DNA from: Heligmosomoides polygyrus polygyrus
Taxonomy: Eukaryota; Nematoda; Chromadorea; Rhabditida; Heligmosomidae
DNA: 64,000 bases
Direction: 5' to 3'
Assembly (NCBI GenBank): GCA_947396885.1
Contig: OX377201.1
Span: 68,670,983 to 68,734,982, forward strand
This document shows, piece by piece, positions 45,317-55,323 of the stretch; positions within the stretch are counted from its first letter, which is position 1, and the number at the start of each line of letters is the position of its first letter. Under the pieces are notes generated by a model. The model searched no databases. It was not told the origin of the DNA and saw only the letters and a list, made by a program, of their open reading frames with translations. The position numbers were made by a program, and so were the translations under genes.

Positions 45317-45401
45317 AAAAGGTTCGTTTCGCCACCTATCTTCAGACGAACCTTTTGTTATAACACCTTCCCGGTGGCTCATCAGTGGAGAGGAAGGTGT
45401 T
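45317..45401 (-). ncRNA. Candidate hammerhead-type module with permuted motif order
   Basis: Minus strand, two adjacent 10-bp hairpins. Hairpin 1 (45401-45362, stem AACACCTTCC/GGAAGGTGTT) has a loop with TCTCCA-CTGATGA-GCCACC. Hairpin 2 (45356-45317, stem AAAAGGTTCG/CGAACCTTTT) has a loop with TC-TGAAGA-TA-GGTGGC-GAAA. Together they hold every hammerhead core motif: CTGATGA, GAAA and a GTC cleavage triplet at the stem. GCCACC pairs perfectly with GGTGGC (stem II) and TCTCCA with TGAAGA at 5 of 6 positions (stem I). The hairpin-2 stem serves as stem III. The order of strands differs from known type I-III layouts. Hammerheads are established in Penelope-like elements. Confidence 0.5.
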
Positions 45402-45913
45402 ACAACATTTTTGGACGTGCAAATTACCAACTTACCAACTCAATTTCTGATAATTTTAATGTTTATTAAACTTAAAAGCTTTTTATTTTAATTTATTTTT
45501 ATATTTTATGTTTAGTTTAAAAGTTTATTTTATTGATATATAATCTATTTTACTAATATTGGATTTAAGTTAAAATTATAAAGGTTTTTAAACTCACACT
45601 AGTCGATCAGCTGACGATCAGCTGACTCTAGTCTTCGCTTTAACAAAAATAACTCAACTGTAGTGCAGTATTTGCTATCAGAACGGATAACTCGTATCAT
45701 TCCACAGTGTAAGTCATTTTGCTTTGCTAGGAATGATATCACGGCGGCATTATTTTCTATCTTAATCTTGTTTTTTGGCTTTAATTTATTATTTTCAAGT
45801 TTAAATGATTGATTTAAGTTTTGTATTAAATTACAAAAGCAAAGTTTCATGAATATAAACATACACATATGTGAACAATTTAATGACGAGTATATTTTAG
45901 TAAAATTTCAAAT

Positions 45914-47569
45914 TCAGCTTAATGTTTTCACAAAGTTTATAGCCTTTTTGCTATGGTCTAGCAAGTTGTATTTATACAATATTTGTCTATTTTTAACAAT
46001 ACACCTACCAATGTTACTGACGATAAAATTTCTATTAAATCCATTATTTACAAGAACTTTATAAAAGTCTTCTAATTTATTACAAAAATATTCAAATTTT
46101 GAGCAAGCATTTGCTATTCTAAGGATTTCTGTATATATAACGTTACGTTTAACTCTGATAGAAACTTCAGAATCCATGTGTGGGAACCTATTAACTTTAA
46201 AGTTAAAAGAATCTGTTTTATTATACAAGTTGGTTTCTACTTGGTTATTTACAATTTTTATGGTTAGATCCAGATAATTACACATGTGTTCAGTGGTATG
46301 TGTCTTTTTAAAGGCAAGTGTGTTTTTGTACACTAATCCAAGAGTATTGTCTATGAGGTCTTCAGTAAAGTTATGAATTATAAGTATGTCATCCATGTAT
46401 CTAAATGGTTTAAATAACTGATGTCCTTCTAAAGTTATATTTTTGGAATATTCAAATTCAAACATAGACATTGTTAGATCTGCAAGTAAAGGGCTAAAAT
46501 TTCCTCCTTGTGGTACTCCTTTATTTTGTTTGTAAATCATACCAGCAAATACACAGTAGCTATTTCTTAGTAGATAGTCGATGAAATATAGAAGATCAGA
46601 AGGTTTGTAGTATCTGTATCTATTATCTTTATCAGAAGTGTCCGTGTAAAAAACATTGAAACTGTTGCTAGCAATGAAATTTTTACCAGAGTTTTTGAAA
46701 CAAATGTTAATAAGGTTTTTCATTTTTTCAATAATAGTAGCATGAGGAAGGTTTGTAAACATATCTGTAAAATCTGCTGAATATAGTTTAACATTTTTTG
46801 AATTAAAACTTGAAAGTTCTTGTATTATGTTTGAGTTATTAATAGACCAGTACGTTTTAATCGTTCTGGAGTTGTTAGCTACAATATTTGCGTAATTAAT
46901 AAAATGAGTTTTTAGGTGAGAAAATATGCAACAAAGTTCTAGTGCTAGTGACTTAACACTACTATTGTATGCACCAGTAATAAACCTAAATTTGATAGGG
47001 TCTTTATGAAGCTTCGGCAGAGAATAAATAATTGGCAAATCTCCTTCTGTTTCAATTTTTAGTTTGTTTGTAATTTGGAAATGTTGATGTTTTTGAATGA
47101 TTGACACTTTGTTGGTGTTGTTTAGGTTAATATAGGTATTACTTGTATTAACATTCACTAATATTCTTGCTTTATTATCATATACAACACCCATTTCTTT
47201 CATTAAATTGATTATGTAGAATTTTTTGCAAATAATGCCGTAATTATTGCTTGCTTTATCTAAGGGGCAAATTACAAAATCATTTTGAATTTCACGAATT
47301 GCACGAAAAGGTATATGATCTTTTATCCAAATGTTGTGACTATTTAGCAATGGTTTTATTTTATTTCGGTATTGTAAATTGAAGAAATTTCTTAACTCTA
47401 GTATTTTTTCTTGCTGCACTCTATAGAATCGTCTTATTTGATTAACTATTTTTTCAACAGTACTTTGATATGTATTATATATATCATCTCTACTGTATTC
47501 CAATTTTGGTCTAAACTTTGTGCCTTTTCTAAGTATTTCTTTAAGTTGTTTGTTCTCTATAATATCCAT
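45914..47569 (-). CDS. Penelope-like reverse transcriptase
   Basis: A 551-codon intact ORF that would copy element RNA into DNA. Motifs in order: KGTKFRPKL (about residue 15), NDFVICPLDKASNNYGIICK (about 97-116), LPKLHK and RFITGAYNSS (about 185-205, the PLE-typical entry), YSADFTDMFTNLPH (A box, about 264), GVPQGGNFSPLLADLTMS (B box, about 355) and FRYMDDILIIHN (C box, YMDD, about 390), then EHMCNYLDLTI in the thumb. YMDD and the LPK-HK signature separate it from the LINE enzymes. The reading frame stays open 52 codons upstream of this ATG (to 47727), so the natural protein was longer. Codon use is markedly AT-rich compared with the RTE at 32409. It is not interrupted by stops, suggesting recent activity. 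Confidence 0.92.
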   Translation of the reverse strand: MDIIENKQLKEILRKGTKFRPKLEYSRDDIYNTYQSTVEKIVNQIRRFYRVQQEKILELRNFFNLQYRNKIKPLLNSHNIWIKDHIPFRAIREIQNDFVICPLDKASNNYGIICKKFYIINLMKEMGVVYDNKARILVNVNTSNTYINLNNTNKVSIIQKHQHFQITNKLKIETEGDLPIIYSLPKLHKDPIKFRFITGAYNSSVKSLALELCCIFSHLKTHFINYANIVANNSRTIKTYWSINNSNIIQELSSFNSKNVKLYSADFTDMFTNLPHATIIEKMKNLINICFKNSGKNFIASNSFNVFYTDTSDKDNRYRYYKPSDLLYFIDYLLRNSYCVFAGMIYKQNKGVPQGGNFSPLLADLTMSMFEFEYSKNITLEGHQLFKPFRYMDDILIIHNFTEDLIDNTLGLVYKNTLAFKKTHTTEHMCNYLDLTIKIVNNQVETNLYNKTDSFNFKVNRFPHMDSEVSIRVKRNVIYTEILRIANACSKFEYFCNKLEDFYKVLVNNGFNRNFIVSNIGRCIVKNRQILYKYNLLDHSKKAINFVKTLS

Positions 47570-48095
47570 GTTTCCTGTGATTATATGTTCATGAACAGGA
47601 TCTATAAAGCCACTATATTTGTGATGTCGTGTGTTACAAATGCAATCTTTATTTAGTATTTCTTTACAGTTTTCTAAATTGGTATTCTTAAGAAATTTAT
47701 TATAAATTTCATAAATTTCATAAGTTCACGGAATCCATACTGGAGAACGGGGCTCCTGGTTTCATTAAGATTGTGCAATCGATAAACTTACATGTGACGT
47801 GCACTCCACGTGATTGTCGTTAAAAGAAGCAGAGCACAGGTTAATCTGGCCAAGTAGGAACAAGATTGTAACAAGCGTTTGGCGCATGCACAATCAATCG
47901 AGTGCAAAGTGCAAAACTTTAGATGAGTGAATGGCGCAATCCATACCGCTTATAAGTCGGAAAATTTCCATTTTTTAGGCTTTCATATGAGCCTTTATGT
48001 TCTTCAGTATCTTAACTGTGAGCAATGTTATCACCTCTCAAACAGTGTACATTTTTTGAGACACCCCGTTTAAACATAACACTGCAGCATAATAA

Positions 48096-48383
48096 GGATA
48101 AAGGATAAAGGACGGTGTTATTCAATCCCCTTTGGGATGCGCCACGCATTCTACTTCTAGGGATGTCGTGGAGGCGAGTTGAATGCGTATTTGGCCACAC
48201 AATGACTTGCGGTGGCCAGCCGATGAACAAGTCAGCGCTTCATCCTTCCCAGACAAATCTGGTACCAATTCACCGACCCCGGAGGAGTGAAAGGCTTGGT
48301 TGGCCTGGGCGGGAAATCCGAACCAGGAACCTGGTATCGGGTGCAGGCGACAGGCGCCTCCTCCGATTGCGCTCCACGCGCCC
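48096..48383 (-). mobile_element. tRNA-derived SINE, full-length
   Basis: Minus strand: GGGCGCGTGGAGCGCAATCG start, B-box-like GGTTCGGATTTCC, CGCCC acceptor partner, CCGGGGTCGGTGAATTGGTA body, and a TCCTTTATCCTTATT tail. It abuts the right end of the 44829-48066 element. Confidence 0.8.
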
Positions 48384-50301
48384 AGTGCATCATAATACAC
48401 TTAGTAAAGAACCGTGACGAGGGTTCCGCCAGGATTTCCAACCTGTGGGGTAATCTAGAAAACGATTATTTAAGCGGCAACTAGTCAAATCCAGCTAGAG
48501 CATGACGCTTTTTCGCTGAAAATCTTTTATTACAGTTACAAGCTGCTTATTACAACGTTCCATGCGTTCTCCTGAAATAAAGCCAGCAGGACGCTAAAAA
48601 TTCTACTGAAATTCGAGATTTGACGGGCCATGAAGGCTCTGCATCCTTTGGTTATAATGAGCTCTGCGGGAAATAGAGCCTGCCGGCGTGGAGAGCATGA
48701 AGGCCGCCGAACGGGCTTCTCTAAATACGCCGAAAATGTTTTATATCACTGAAAATTTAGTTCGGCGAGTTTCTGAATACGCACTTCATTTTTAGAAATG
48801 AACCAATCAAAACGAATTGCTGAAAGACGGCTAATACTACTGCAATTAACTCGAACTTGGAGCCTTGTCATTTTTCGTGTTTCAAGACCTCCTTTAAAAG
48901 ACGAGTTTCAAACGTTCTTTGCGTTCGAAACGAAAAACTTCCTTCAGGAGACGAGTTTTAACGGTTCCGACGCTTTGCGATGCGAGATGTTGCTGATGCC
49001 TTTATTGTAAAGCTGTAGACGAGATGCAAGAAGGAATATCATCAGCGCGCCAAGTTTTTTTAAATGGTGCCTTCAAACGTGCCGTTTCTTCGCACCTGAA
49101 AGCCTTTCGGTTTCTTCTTCCATTTTTCAGCGACCTCCGGTTTCTACCGTTCTCGTCTACGTGTTGAATCTCCGTAAACGATACAAATGGATTCACAAAT
49201 AAGCACTCACATTACGATTGAATCGGAAATTGATTACAACGCTAGGCAGTGACGTGACATCCTAACATCCTCTAGTATGTTCTGAATAACATCCGTCCGT
49301 ATAGGTGAGAGGTACAGAGGTACAGTCCCTTCTGTCGTTGGTAACAAAGCTTTGAGCCACATCTTGATGATAAAATGTGAAAATCAATGGAAAGATAAGA
49401 GCGCGCTTAAACCGACCGCTTTTCGCTGATGCAGATTCTGTTTTCCGTTGTTTTACATGTTCTGTAGAACTACATCCCATGAGTACATCCTTCGAAAGCA
49501 ATCGAAAACCAAATACGTCTTTCCTAGAAAACCATTAGGAATAGAGGGGGAGCTCACGAGGGCCGACGAGCATGGAAAGTTGGGCGGGGGCACTTTGCAG
49601 CCGAACTTGTTCCCTTTTCGCCGAGCGATTTGCGGCACATGAAAGCATGATTGCATCCTTTGCTGAGCAATCAGCGGAACGTCCGCTGAGCAAAACAATC
49701 TTCCCTTTAGAAAAGCATCCCAATGGGTGTACGGATGCACCAGACAAAAGCGATTCTTGGCCGTAAAGGAACTCAAGGGTAAGAGGCCTGCACAGAAAGG
49801 AAGTAACAGGAACACGGACATAACGCTTTTCGAGCATCGTTTCTTGCCACTACGTGCAGATGTCTTGCGATAACAGCAAACAACATCTAACTGCAAGTTC
49901 AACTAGCGTATATTTCTTGAGCCTCCCAGTTAGAGTTCACCATGAAATCAGTACTGAGTTGGATTGTTGAGTTTTAGGACCTGCTGTGTTTTCGTTTTTA
50001 CTCCATTTTCCTTGACGCTACTGGTACATAACTCTAAATTTATTCGGAATTTACTGTAAACATTTCTTTTCCTGTTATTTCAACCAATTAGGTGTGAATA
50101 CTGAAAGGCTGTGGGGCGTCTCGTTTTCCATTTCCCATGTACTCCAATAAGCACTTCTCCACTTTTCCTGACTGAAACCTCGTTGACAAGGGAGCATTTC
50201 TAGAAGAATCTCCATGTTCTCTCTTTCTGAGACCACTGCACAATAAGTTCTTGTTCTAATCAGTTTCTTTAAGCCTCAATTGGCTGGTATCGAGGTTGTA
50301 A
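48384..50301 (+). other. Stretch without recognised gene
   Basis: The only notable ORF is on the minus strand, 49902-49453 (149 codons). An internal start gives MSVFLLLPFCAGLLPLSS, which looks like a signal peptide, followed by Cys-containing sequence. No domain is recognised, and another minus frame is open across most of it, so I do not call it a gene. Confidence 0.4.
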
Positions 50302-50413
50302 GCTGTCACAACGATGTTTTGTTGCGATCAAAACTTCTAGCGCCAGGCGGGACTCGAACCCGCACCTCCCTCTGACCGGGCGGGAATGCTCTACGCCATT
50401 ACACCACCGGCGC
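50302..50413 (-). mobile_element. tRNA-like SINE (minus copy of head-to-head pair)
   Basis: The tRNA-like head is 50412-50338, the tail to 50302. It is identical to the plus copy at 50471-50582. The predicted cloverleaf has acceptor GCGCCGG/CTGGCGC, A box TGGTGTAATGG and B box GGTTCGAGTCC. Anticodon stem CCCGC/GAGGG carries a G-A mismatch and its loop CCGGTCA lacks U33. Confidence 0.7.
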
Positions 50414-50470
50414 CGGATACGGGTGGGTGCTGATCGGTCCCAGTGGTGTGGATGTTGCGTTCGATCAAAT

Positions 50471-50582
50471 GGCGCCGGTGGTGTAATGGCGTAGAGCATT
50501 CCCGCCCGGTCAGAGGGAGGTGCGGGTTCGAGTCCCGCCTGGCGCTAGAAGTTTTGATCGCAACAAAACATCGTTGTGACAG
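50471..50582 (+). mobile_element. tRNA-like SINE (plus copy of head-to-head pair)
   Basis: The tRNA-like head is 50472-50546, followed by the tail AGAAGTTTTGATCGCAACAA ending at 50582. Together with the minus copy it forms a perfect 112-bp inverted repeat around a 57-bp spacer. A and B boxes are canonical, so pol III transcription is plausible. The odd anticodon arm argues against a decoding tRNA. Confidence 0.7.
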
Positions 50583-50604
50583 TTCTTGTTCTCTTGTTAA
50601 TATG

Positions 50605-50690
50605 GTGCCAACACGAGGTGTTTAAGGAGAATCTTTATTCGGCCTAACGTTTCGACGGAGTCGTTGTCTTCAGAGGCCTGAATGCGGTGC
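50605..50690 (-). pseudogene. Possible Penelope-like element 3' relic
   Basis: The minus strand encodes EDNDSVETLGRIKIL in CTCTGAAGACAACGACTCCG and the following bases. A closely similar DNA phrase (CTCTGAAGAAGGCGATCTCG, AAACGTT/AAGCGTA, GGCCGAATAAA/GCCCAATAAA) occurs at 61120-61170. Such GAAGA-CGA-TC-GTCGAAACGT phrases commonly mark the 3' coding end of GIY-YIG-bearing Penelope-like elements. Short, so tentative. Confidence 0.35.
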
Positions 50691-51011
50691 AAAGATTTTG
50701 ATATGCAACCTACACCACCAAGCGCATTGTCTGCTCTGGCTGTTTTGACATAAATCTACGAATAGCTGTAAAAAGCCCAGGAGCGAGAGACAAACCTCTG
50801 CATGGATCCGCCGCTATGAGAGCGCGATCGCCCTCTGTTGGTGGATCTGCGAGAGCAAATGAAGCACACTGTGCAGTCGTCGTGTTGCCAGACACTCCCA
50901 GACTTGCACGCTGCTTATCCGGTCGTTCCACAGTTTGCAGTGCGAACCAAAGGTCAGCTGCCCACTCATTTCGGCTGTTCATCATTGCTGGCTTTTCCCG
51001 AAAATCCAGAG

Positions 51012-51154
51012 GCCGTATTCACGAAGCGGCAAGAGCGGGAGATAAGCGATACCATAGCGACATCATCTCTCGCCTTTCTCTCGTGCCTCGCTCTTTCGCC
51101 TCGATCATTTCCCGGGGAAGCCGGGAAGATCCCGGGAACGTTCATGAATATGGC
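51012..51154 (+). mobile_element. Short MITE
   Basis: A 143-bp segment with ends GCCGTATTCACGAA and TTCATGAATATGGC (complement with two mismatches). The inner stretch GCGGGAGATAAGCGATACCA is followed by internal CCCGGG-rich hairpin sequence. No coding capacity; target duplication not resolved. Confidence 0.6.
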
Positions 51155-51599
51155 TACACAACGCATCTAAACGAGACATCTTCCACGCAGAAATTTCATC
51201 TTCTATATCTAAAATCTTACACATGATGCCAAAATCGTTACCACCATGCTCATCGGCCATTTGCTTTCCAAGCGGGCTATCTAATGATCGACGCCTTCCA
51301 CCATCCACGTGCTCCTATACACGCACTGCTATGTAGCATACTTCCGGCTTCCCCGATATAGGTTACTGTACGTGTATCACGCTATCACTGGGAATATCCA
51401 CCAATACAACATCATTGTGCAACTGTGCGTTTCCGAGGTGCTTTAAAAAGCAGTAGTGACCTCATATGAAGAGAGACCAAATAGAGATCCTCCTTAAAAC
51501 CTCCCACTGGCACAACAATAGCAGGAGAACTCCTAGAAGAATTCGTCTGGAAGCGGCTGCTAGTAGGGGCATCCCACGTCACGCCATCCATTAGTGGCC

Positions 51600-52865
51600 G
51601 TGCCGTTCGCGCTAAGGTGGTGTTGCTCGAGCACCAGCTGGCGCAGCTCCGCCTCGTCGGTTCGGCGTCGCCGCGGCGAGCCTCCGCCCCTGATTGTGCT
51701 CTAATCGCGAGCCGCAGGACACCTTTCCTAATACGCCGCATGCGACTGCGGCCGCGAGTTCTGATGATCAATAGCCACGAGTTGATGCGGTCGTCTGAGC
51801 TCTGACTACTCCGGTGCATGGGAGCTGCCCTGTTCGTCGACATGAGCAAGTGAGTCCGAGGTTTCCTTTGCTCCACCTGCGCGGTCGTTGCCGGAGCACC
51901 GGCGTAATGGAGGTCACAGTGTGTGCGCGTGGTTCATTTTATGGTCTCAATTCCCCGGTGGAACGGGCCATCGCATGGGTCATTTGGCGAGTCACATTCG
52001 CCGAAAAAACAATGAAGCCGGCCGGAATCCCGCGGGACAAATCATCCCCTGAAACGCCTCTGCCCGCCCGTCTCCCTCCGGTCTGCTCCCGATCTTTCTC
52101 CGATCTCAGCGATTTTTCCTCCGCACGACGAACGACGTCTTCGCCAGATCGCTTCCAGCGCTCCATCGTAGCGATAATTTATAGCAACGTCGTCACTACG
52201 GCGACGCTGTCATCTCGAGAGGGATGAGCCCTCCGGCATAGCGTGTCCCTGAAACGCTGCGAAATCACTCGCCGACGAACTGCCAACACCTGCGTGCTGC
52301 TCTCATATTAATGAATGCCGGGCAAGTGTCCGGTTGCAGGCCGGCACTCTCACAGCGCCATCGCTCGCCTTCCTGAGCACATGCGTTGCCGCTTCTGTAG
52401 ATCTTCGGCCCGATTCTCTCAGCACTAATCGCTTTTGATCGTCTGCCACCAATTGCATTTCCGCTGCTTGAGCCGATTGCGAAGGCAATTAACCCCGAGC
52501 TCAGCGCCGCTTCCTCCTCACCGACCAGCCGACCACGGCGCGAGCCTTCAGAGACACGCACGCAATTCGCCATTTATCACGTGGCGAAAACGGGCCGTAA
52601 TTACGCCTAAGCATTATGAATTCAATAGGAACATGGGTGCGACACGTATCGATCAGAAGGCGAGAGGAGGAGGAGGCGAATTGAGGGCGTCGAGTGGACC
52701 GGAGTGCGACTGGCGGTCGGGTGGACAGCTCCGAACCCACGACGTGAGCGCCGCTGAGGCGGCCGAGCTGAACAACTCCGTCCTAAACGGATCTGAGAAC
52801 TCGCCGGGAGCTACGAGGGAAAACCCTGCATCGACTCTTCGTCGGACGAGTAGTAGCCGCTAGAG
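51600..52865 (+). other. GC-rich island without recognised gene
   Basis: Distinctly GC-rich compared with both flanks, with long overlapping open stretches on both strands (for example 51412-51876 minus, 51814-52227 plus, 52435-52863 plus). High GC alone lengthens random ORFs, and no domain or codon-periodic signal favours one frame. It may include host promoter or exon sequence; unresolved. Confidence 0.35.
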
Positions 52866-53990
52866 CCGATGATAGCCACCATTTTCCCTATTTAGGGAGA
52901 AGGATATTGGGATAAAGTGGAGTTGACGAGTATTTCAAATATTGAAGTGAATCGTGGATCGTCTGCAGCTGCTTTTGTGCGCGAGGGGGACGCAAAATTA
53001 TTTTTCTGGGCATCTCCCTAATTCACGAATAAACGTACGCGATATAATTTAATACACTCAGCGTACTTCTGCTAAAGAATTCCACCAGAAACTAGTTGTG
53101 AGCGATTGGGCAGTTAGAACTCCATAGAGGTGTTGGAATACACGTTTGACATCCCCTTGTTCATGGTCAGATTTCTCCTCTAAAAGCAATCTAAGAAACT
53201 CGATAAGATGACGCTGTGAAAGCGACATGCTTATTGACTAAACAGAATTAGATGGACATTGAAATTGTAATCCTCATGTTTCTATAGGGATGAACTTAAC
53301 GACGAGTTACATTCAATTGCCACTTGGATGACTAGGAAATCTTTATTTACCAGGGCAGGACAAACGCTCAACAGATTTTTACATTTTGTTCTTAGATTCG
53401 CCTTTGCTTGATCTAGTACAGACGTTAACCCATTTTCCTCCCTGATTTCGTCGTGAACTGCGCCAGCAAAAGATCATCAAATACCAAAAACTACTCTTTG
53501 AGGGAGGCCCAGAATCTTCGCGATGATTCGAGGCGGATAGTTCTTCTTCAAATTTTTGCTAATCGCTCCATGTTGTTGTCCATGATCCCGTCTTTATGGA
53601 GCATAACAACCTTACAAATAATATTTCCATTTTCCACTAAAGGAGAGAACAGAAGTGCTTGCCATTGGTTCCTCCATTTATCGACGCGCCAGATACTGTG
53701 CAGAGTACAGGCTAAGAGAACCTCTTTCTTTCCCTTGTGTAGGAAAGGGGGTAACAAACGGTTTTTGACACCTCAAACACCGCACCAAATTTTAGTGTCA
53801 TGGAGTTTTATGGCCTGGATCTCGGCCTCGTTAAAAATAGACTACTGTTCAGAGGACTAAACAGAGGCACAGGACTATATTTGATTGACACATAATTCAT
53901 TTTCACGGTTCTATATCTCTAGTTTGGAGCTGCCTCTGTCATCATCCTACTGTTGAGTTTGTAGACAATTCCTTCCTAACATAGTGCTAA
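52866..53990 (+). other. Stretch without recognised gene
   Basis: Contains a 135-codon forward ORF (53453-53860) with a competing reverse frame. No motif, RNA gene or repeat match was seen. Confidence 0.4.
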
Positions 53991-55322
53991 CTCGGTGTCA
54001 TAGCCTCCTACCAGCTTGCTGCGTAGAGCACTTAAACGAAGGCATAACATCCAAGCCTGTAACGCGGTGGAAACTTTTATTCTGATCTAATATAAGCCTA
54101 TTTAGCGGGGGGTAACCTAACCGCTCTGAGTCAAGAGAGGTCTGCTAAACGAAATAGTCGCAGTCAGTAATACAACATCGTAGAAGACTTACAAGCGCAT
54201 TGAAAATAATTTCCTATTGTCCAGAAAGAACACGGAACTGCACTAACCTCAGAAGAATGTATACTTCAGATCTTCGTGCGTGTATCATATTTTTGCCTCG
54301 AAATAAATAAATTTCAACTTTCCATTAGAAACTTCGTCACCATTTGGAACTAGTTGCGTACTAATGGTGTAATATTCCAAAACTATTCTAAAATTTGCAA
54401 GTATCCATTGCCAATGAGTGTGCATGAATCGCAACAGCGGTGGTGGTCTCAAAAATTCATTATATTTTTTCTTAAAATTTAAAATAAGTTTAACATTATT
54501 TCAATTTCATGTGGATCTTTTGGCATTCAGTAGTAGAATTTTCAATGGCGGCTCCATAGTGTCATACAGAAATAGCAGATGCTCACGAAGGCCAAACTCT
54601 AAACGGTCACGCGACGTTACATGGGTTTTCCCTTGAATTCCAAAGGTTTTGTAGACGTTAATCTGCATCAGTGAACTCATTCGACAGATAAAGTCAATCT
54701 CAAGATTACTACGATTAACATGTGGATCAGCTGGTGTAAAGTTGCCGTGAAAAATATGGTCCATATTCTTCTAGTTTAGGCTACTGAAGCCCGTTGGAAG
54801 ACTGTGGCTAACTTACTTATTTATTTGGACCTTTTGGAGCGGGGGCTTGAGGAGCTTTCAAGAGCGTCGAATAAGTCGTGAAGAAGACGAGAAACGTCCG
54901 ACTACCTGCCCACCTATTCGACTCTACCGTTCTTCCTGCCCTAACATACGCCTCAGAGACCTGGACTACACGAAAGCAAGATGAACACGCGATCAGCGTC
55001 GCGCAGCGTGGAATCGAGACGACGATGCTGGGAGTGACACGACTCACGCAAGTGAGAGAAGGCCTCCGAAGTTCCGAGCTTCGCCGACGTTCGAAGATTA
55101 GAGACGCTGTCGCGTGGGCCAAGTTGTCGAAAATTAGGTGGGCCGGCCACGTAATGCGCTTCGCAGACGCCCGCTGGACGAGAGCCGTCACTGACTGGAT
55201 TCCGGGAGATGTCAAGAGAACACCAGGACGCCCACCATCGCATTGGTCGGACTTCTTCGTGGAAGCTCTGAGCGAACGATATGACGCTCTTCGTGTCCCT
55301 CGAGCGAGGAAGATCCGTTGGT
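53991..55322 (+). repeat. Left arm of second large inverted repeat
   Basis: Reverse complement of 61393-62718. Positions sum to 116714 through most of the arm and to 116709 at the outer end because of small indels. The outer 850 bp are non-LINE sequence with an 85-codon ORF; the inner part is an RTE fragment. The outer boundary is sharp at CTCGGTGT (53991) against ACACCGAG (62711-62718). The innermost 80-100 bp diverge more. Confidence 0.9.
54507..54764 (-). other. Unrecognised 85-codon ORF (left arm)
   Basis: Open from an ATG (MDHIFHGNFTPADPH...) to a stop (...LLLNAKRST) and identical in both arms. No domain was recognised. It could be an exon of a host gene carried by the duplication or part of an unknown element. 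Identity is expected from recent duplication and does not by itself indicate selection. Confidence 0.3.
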
Positions 55323-55323
55323 G
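54845..55323 (+). pseudogene. RTE C-terminal fragment (left arm)
   Basis: Encodes the end of the same protein as 32409-35180: [38 protein letters not shown] and [18 protein letters not shown]. It is 5'-truncated just before the EEVAKK segment, where a Glu codon has become TAA (54871-54873). It supplies the intact reading across the site where the full-length RTE has lost 4 nt. Confidence 0.85.

Larger units (their letters stand above)
45250..47727 (-). mobile_element. Penelope-like retroelement (Naiad-like features)
   Basis: Minus-strand retroelement with a single long RT ORF. An in-frame coding extension upstream of the first ATG reaches 47727, where a stop occurs and host-element sequence begins, so the 5' end is truncated. 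That extension includes CKEILNKDCICNTRHH and FIDPVHEHIITGNMDII. A Cys motif followed by a TGN-D-I-- segment before the RT is reminiscent of Naiad/Chlamys-type Penelope-like elements. The GIY-YIG endonuclease is not present. A twin hairpin with hammerhead motifs lies 3' of the ORF (45317-45401). The flanking inverted arms belong to the host DNA element. Confidence 0.8.
44829..48066 (+). mobile_element. Inverted-repeat DNA element carrying a Penelope-like insert
   Basis: The left end GGGTGTCTCAATAAAATGTA and the right end, complement of GGGTGTCTCAAAAAATGTAC, form terminal inverted repeats. The similarity continues inward: ATGAAAGCCTGAAAAATGG-like, ACTTATAAGCGGTATGG, then CTACATGGCCAGATTAACTT. 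The left arm is 44829-45240 and the right arm about 47735-48066, at roughly 75-80 percent identity. The region between the arms is occupied by a Penelope-like retroelement. The ends look Tc1/mariner-like, but no transposase is present and a TA duplication is not evident on the right. Confidence 0.7.

Noticed and set aside
45362..45401. Conventional type I hammerhead with CTGATGAG and a CACC/GGTG stem II
   Set aside because: The short stem is followed by TTATAA rather than GAAA, so the standard core is not formed; only the permuted two-hairpin reading uses all motifs.
49453..49902. Secreted Cys-containing protein (signal peptide-like MSVFLLLPFCAGLLPLSS)
   Set aside because: No domain, no splice-site or conservation evidence, and an overlapping frame is also open; not enough to call a gene.
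50338..50546. Two functional tRNA genes
   Set aside because: A and B boxes and the acceptor arm are good, but the anticodon loop lacks U33, the anticodon stem is mismatched, and a shared non-tRNA tail follows. A SINE is the better reading.
52435..52863. 142-codon ORF in the GC-rich island
   Set aside because: Low-complexity Arg/Ser/Gly-rich text with competing ORFs on the other strand, as expected from high GC.
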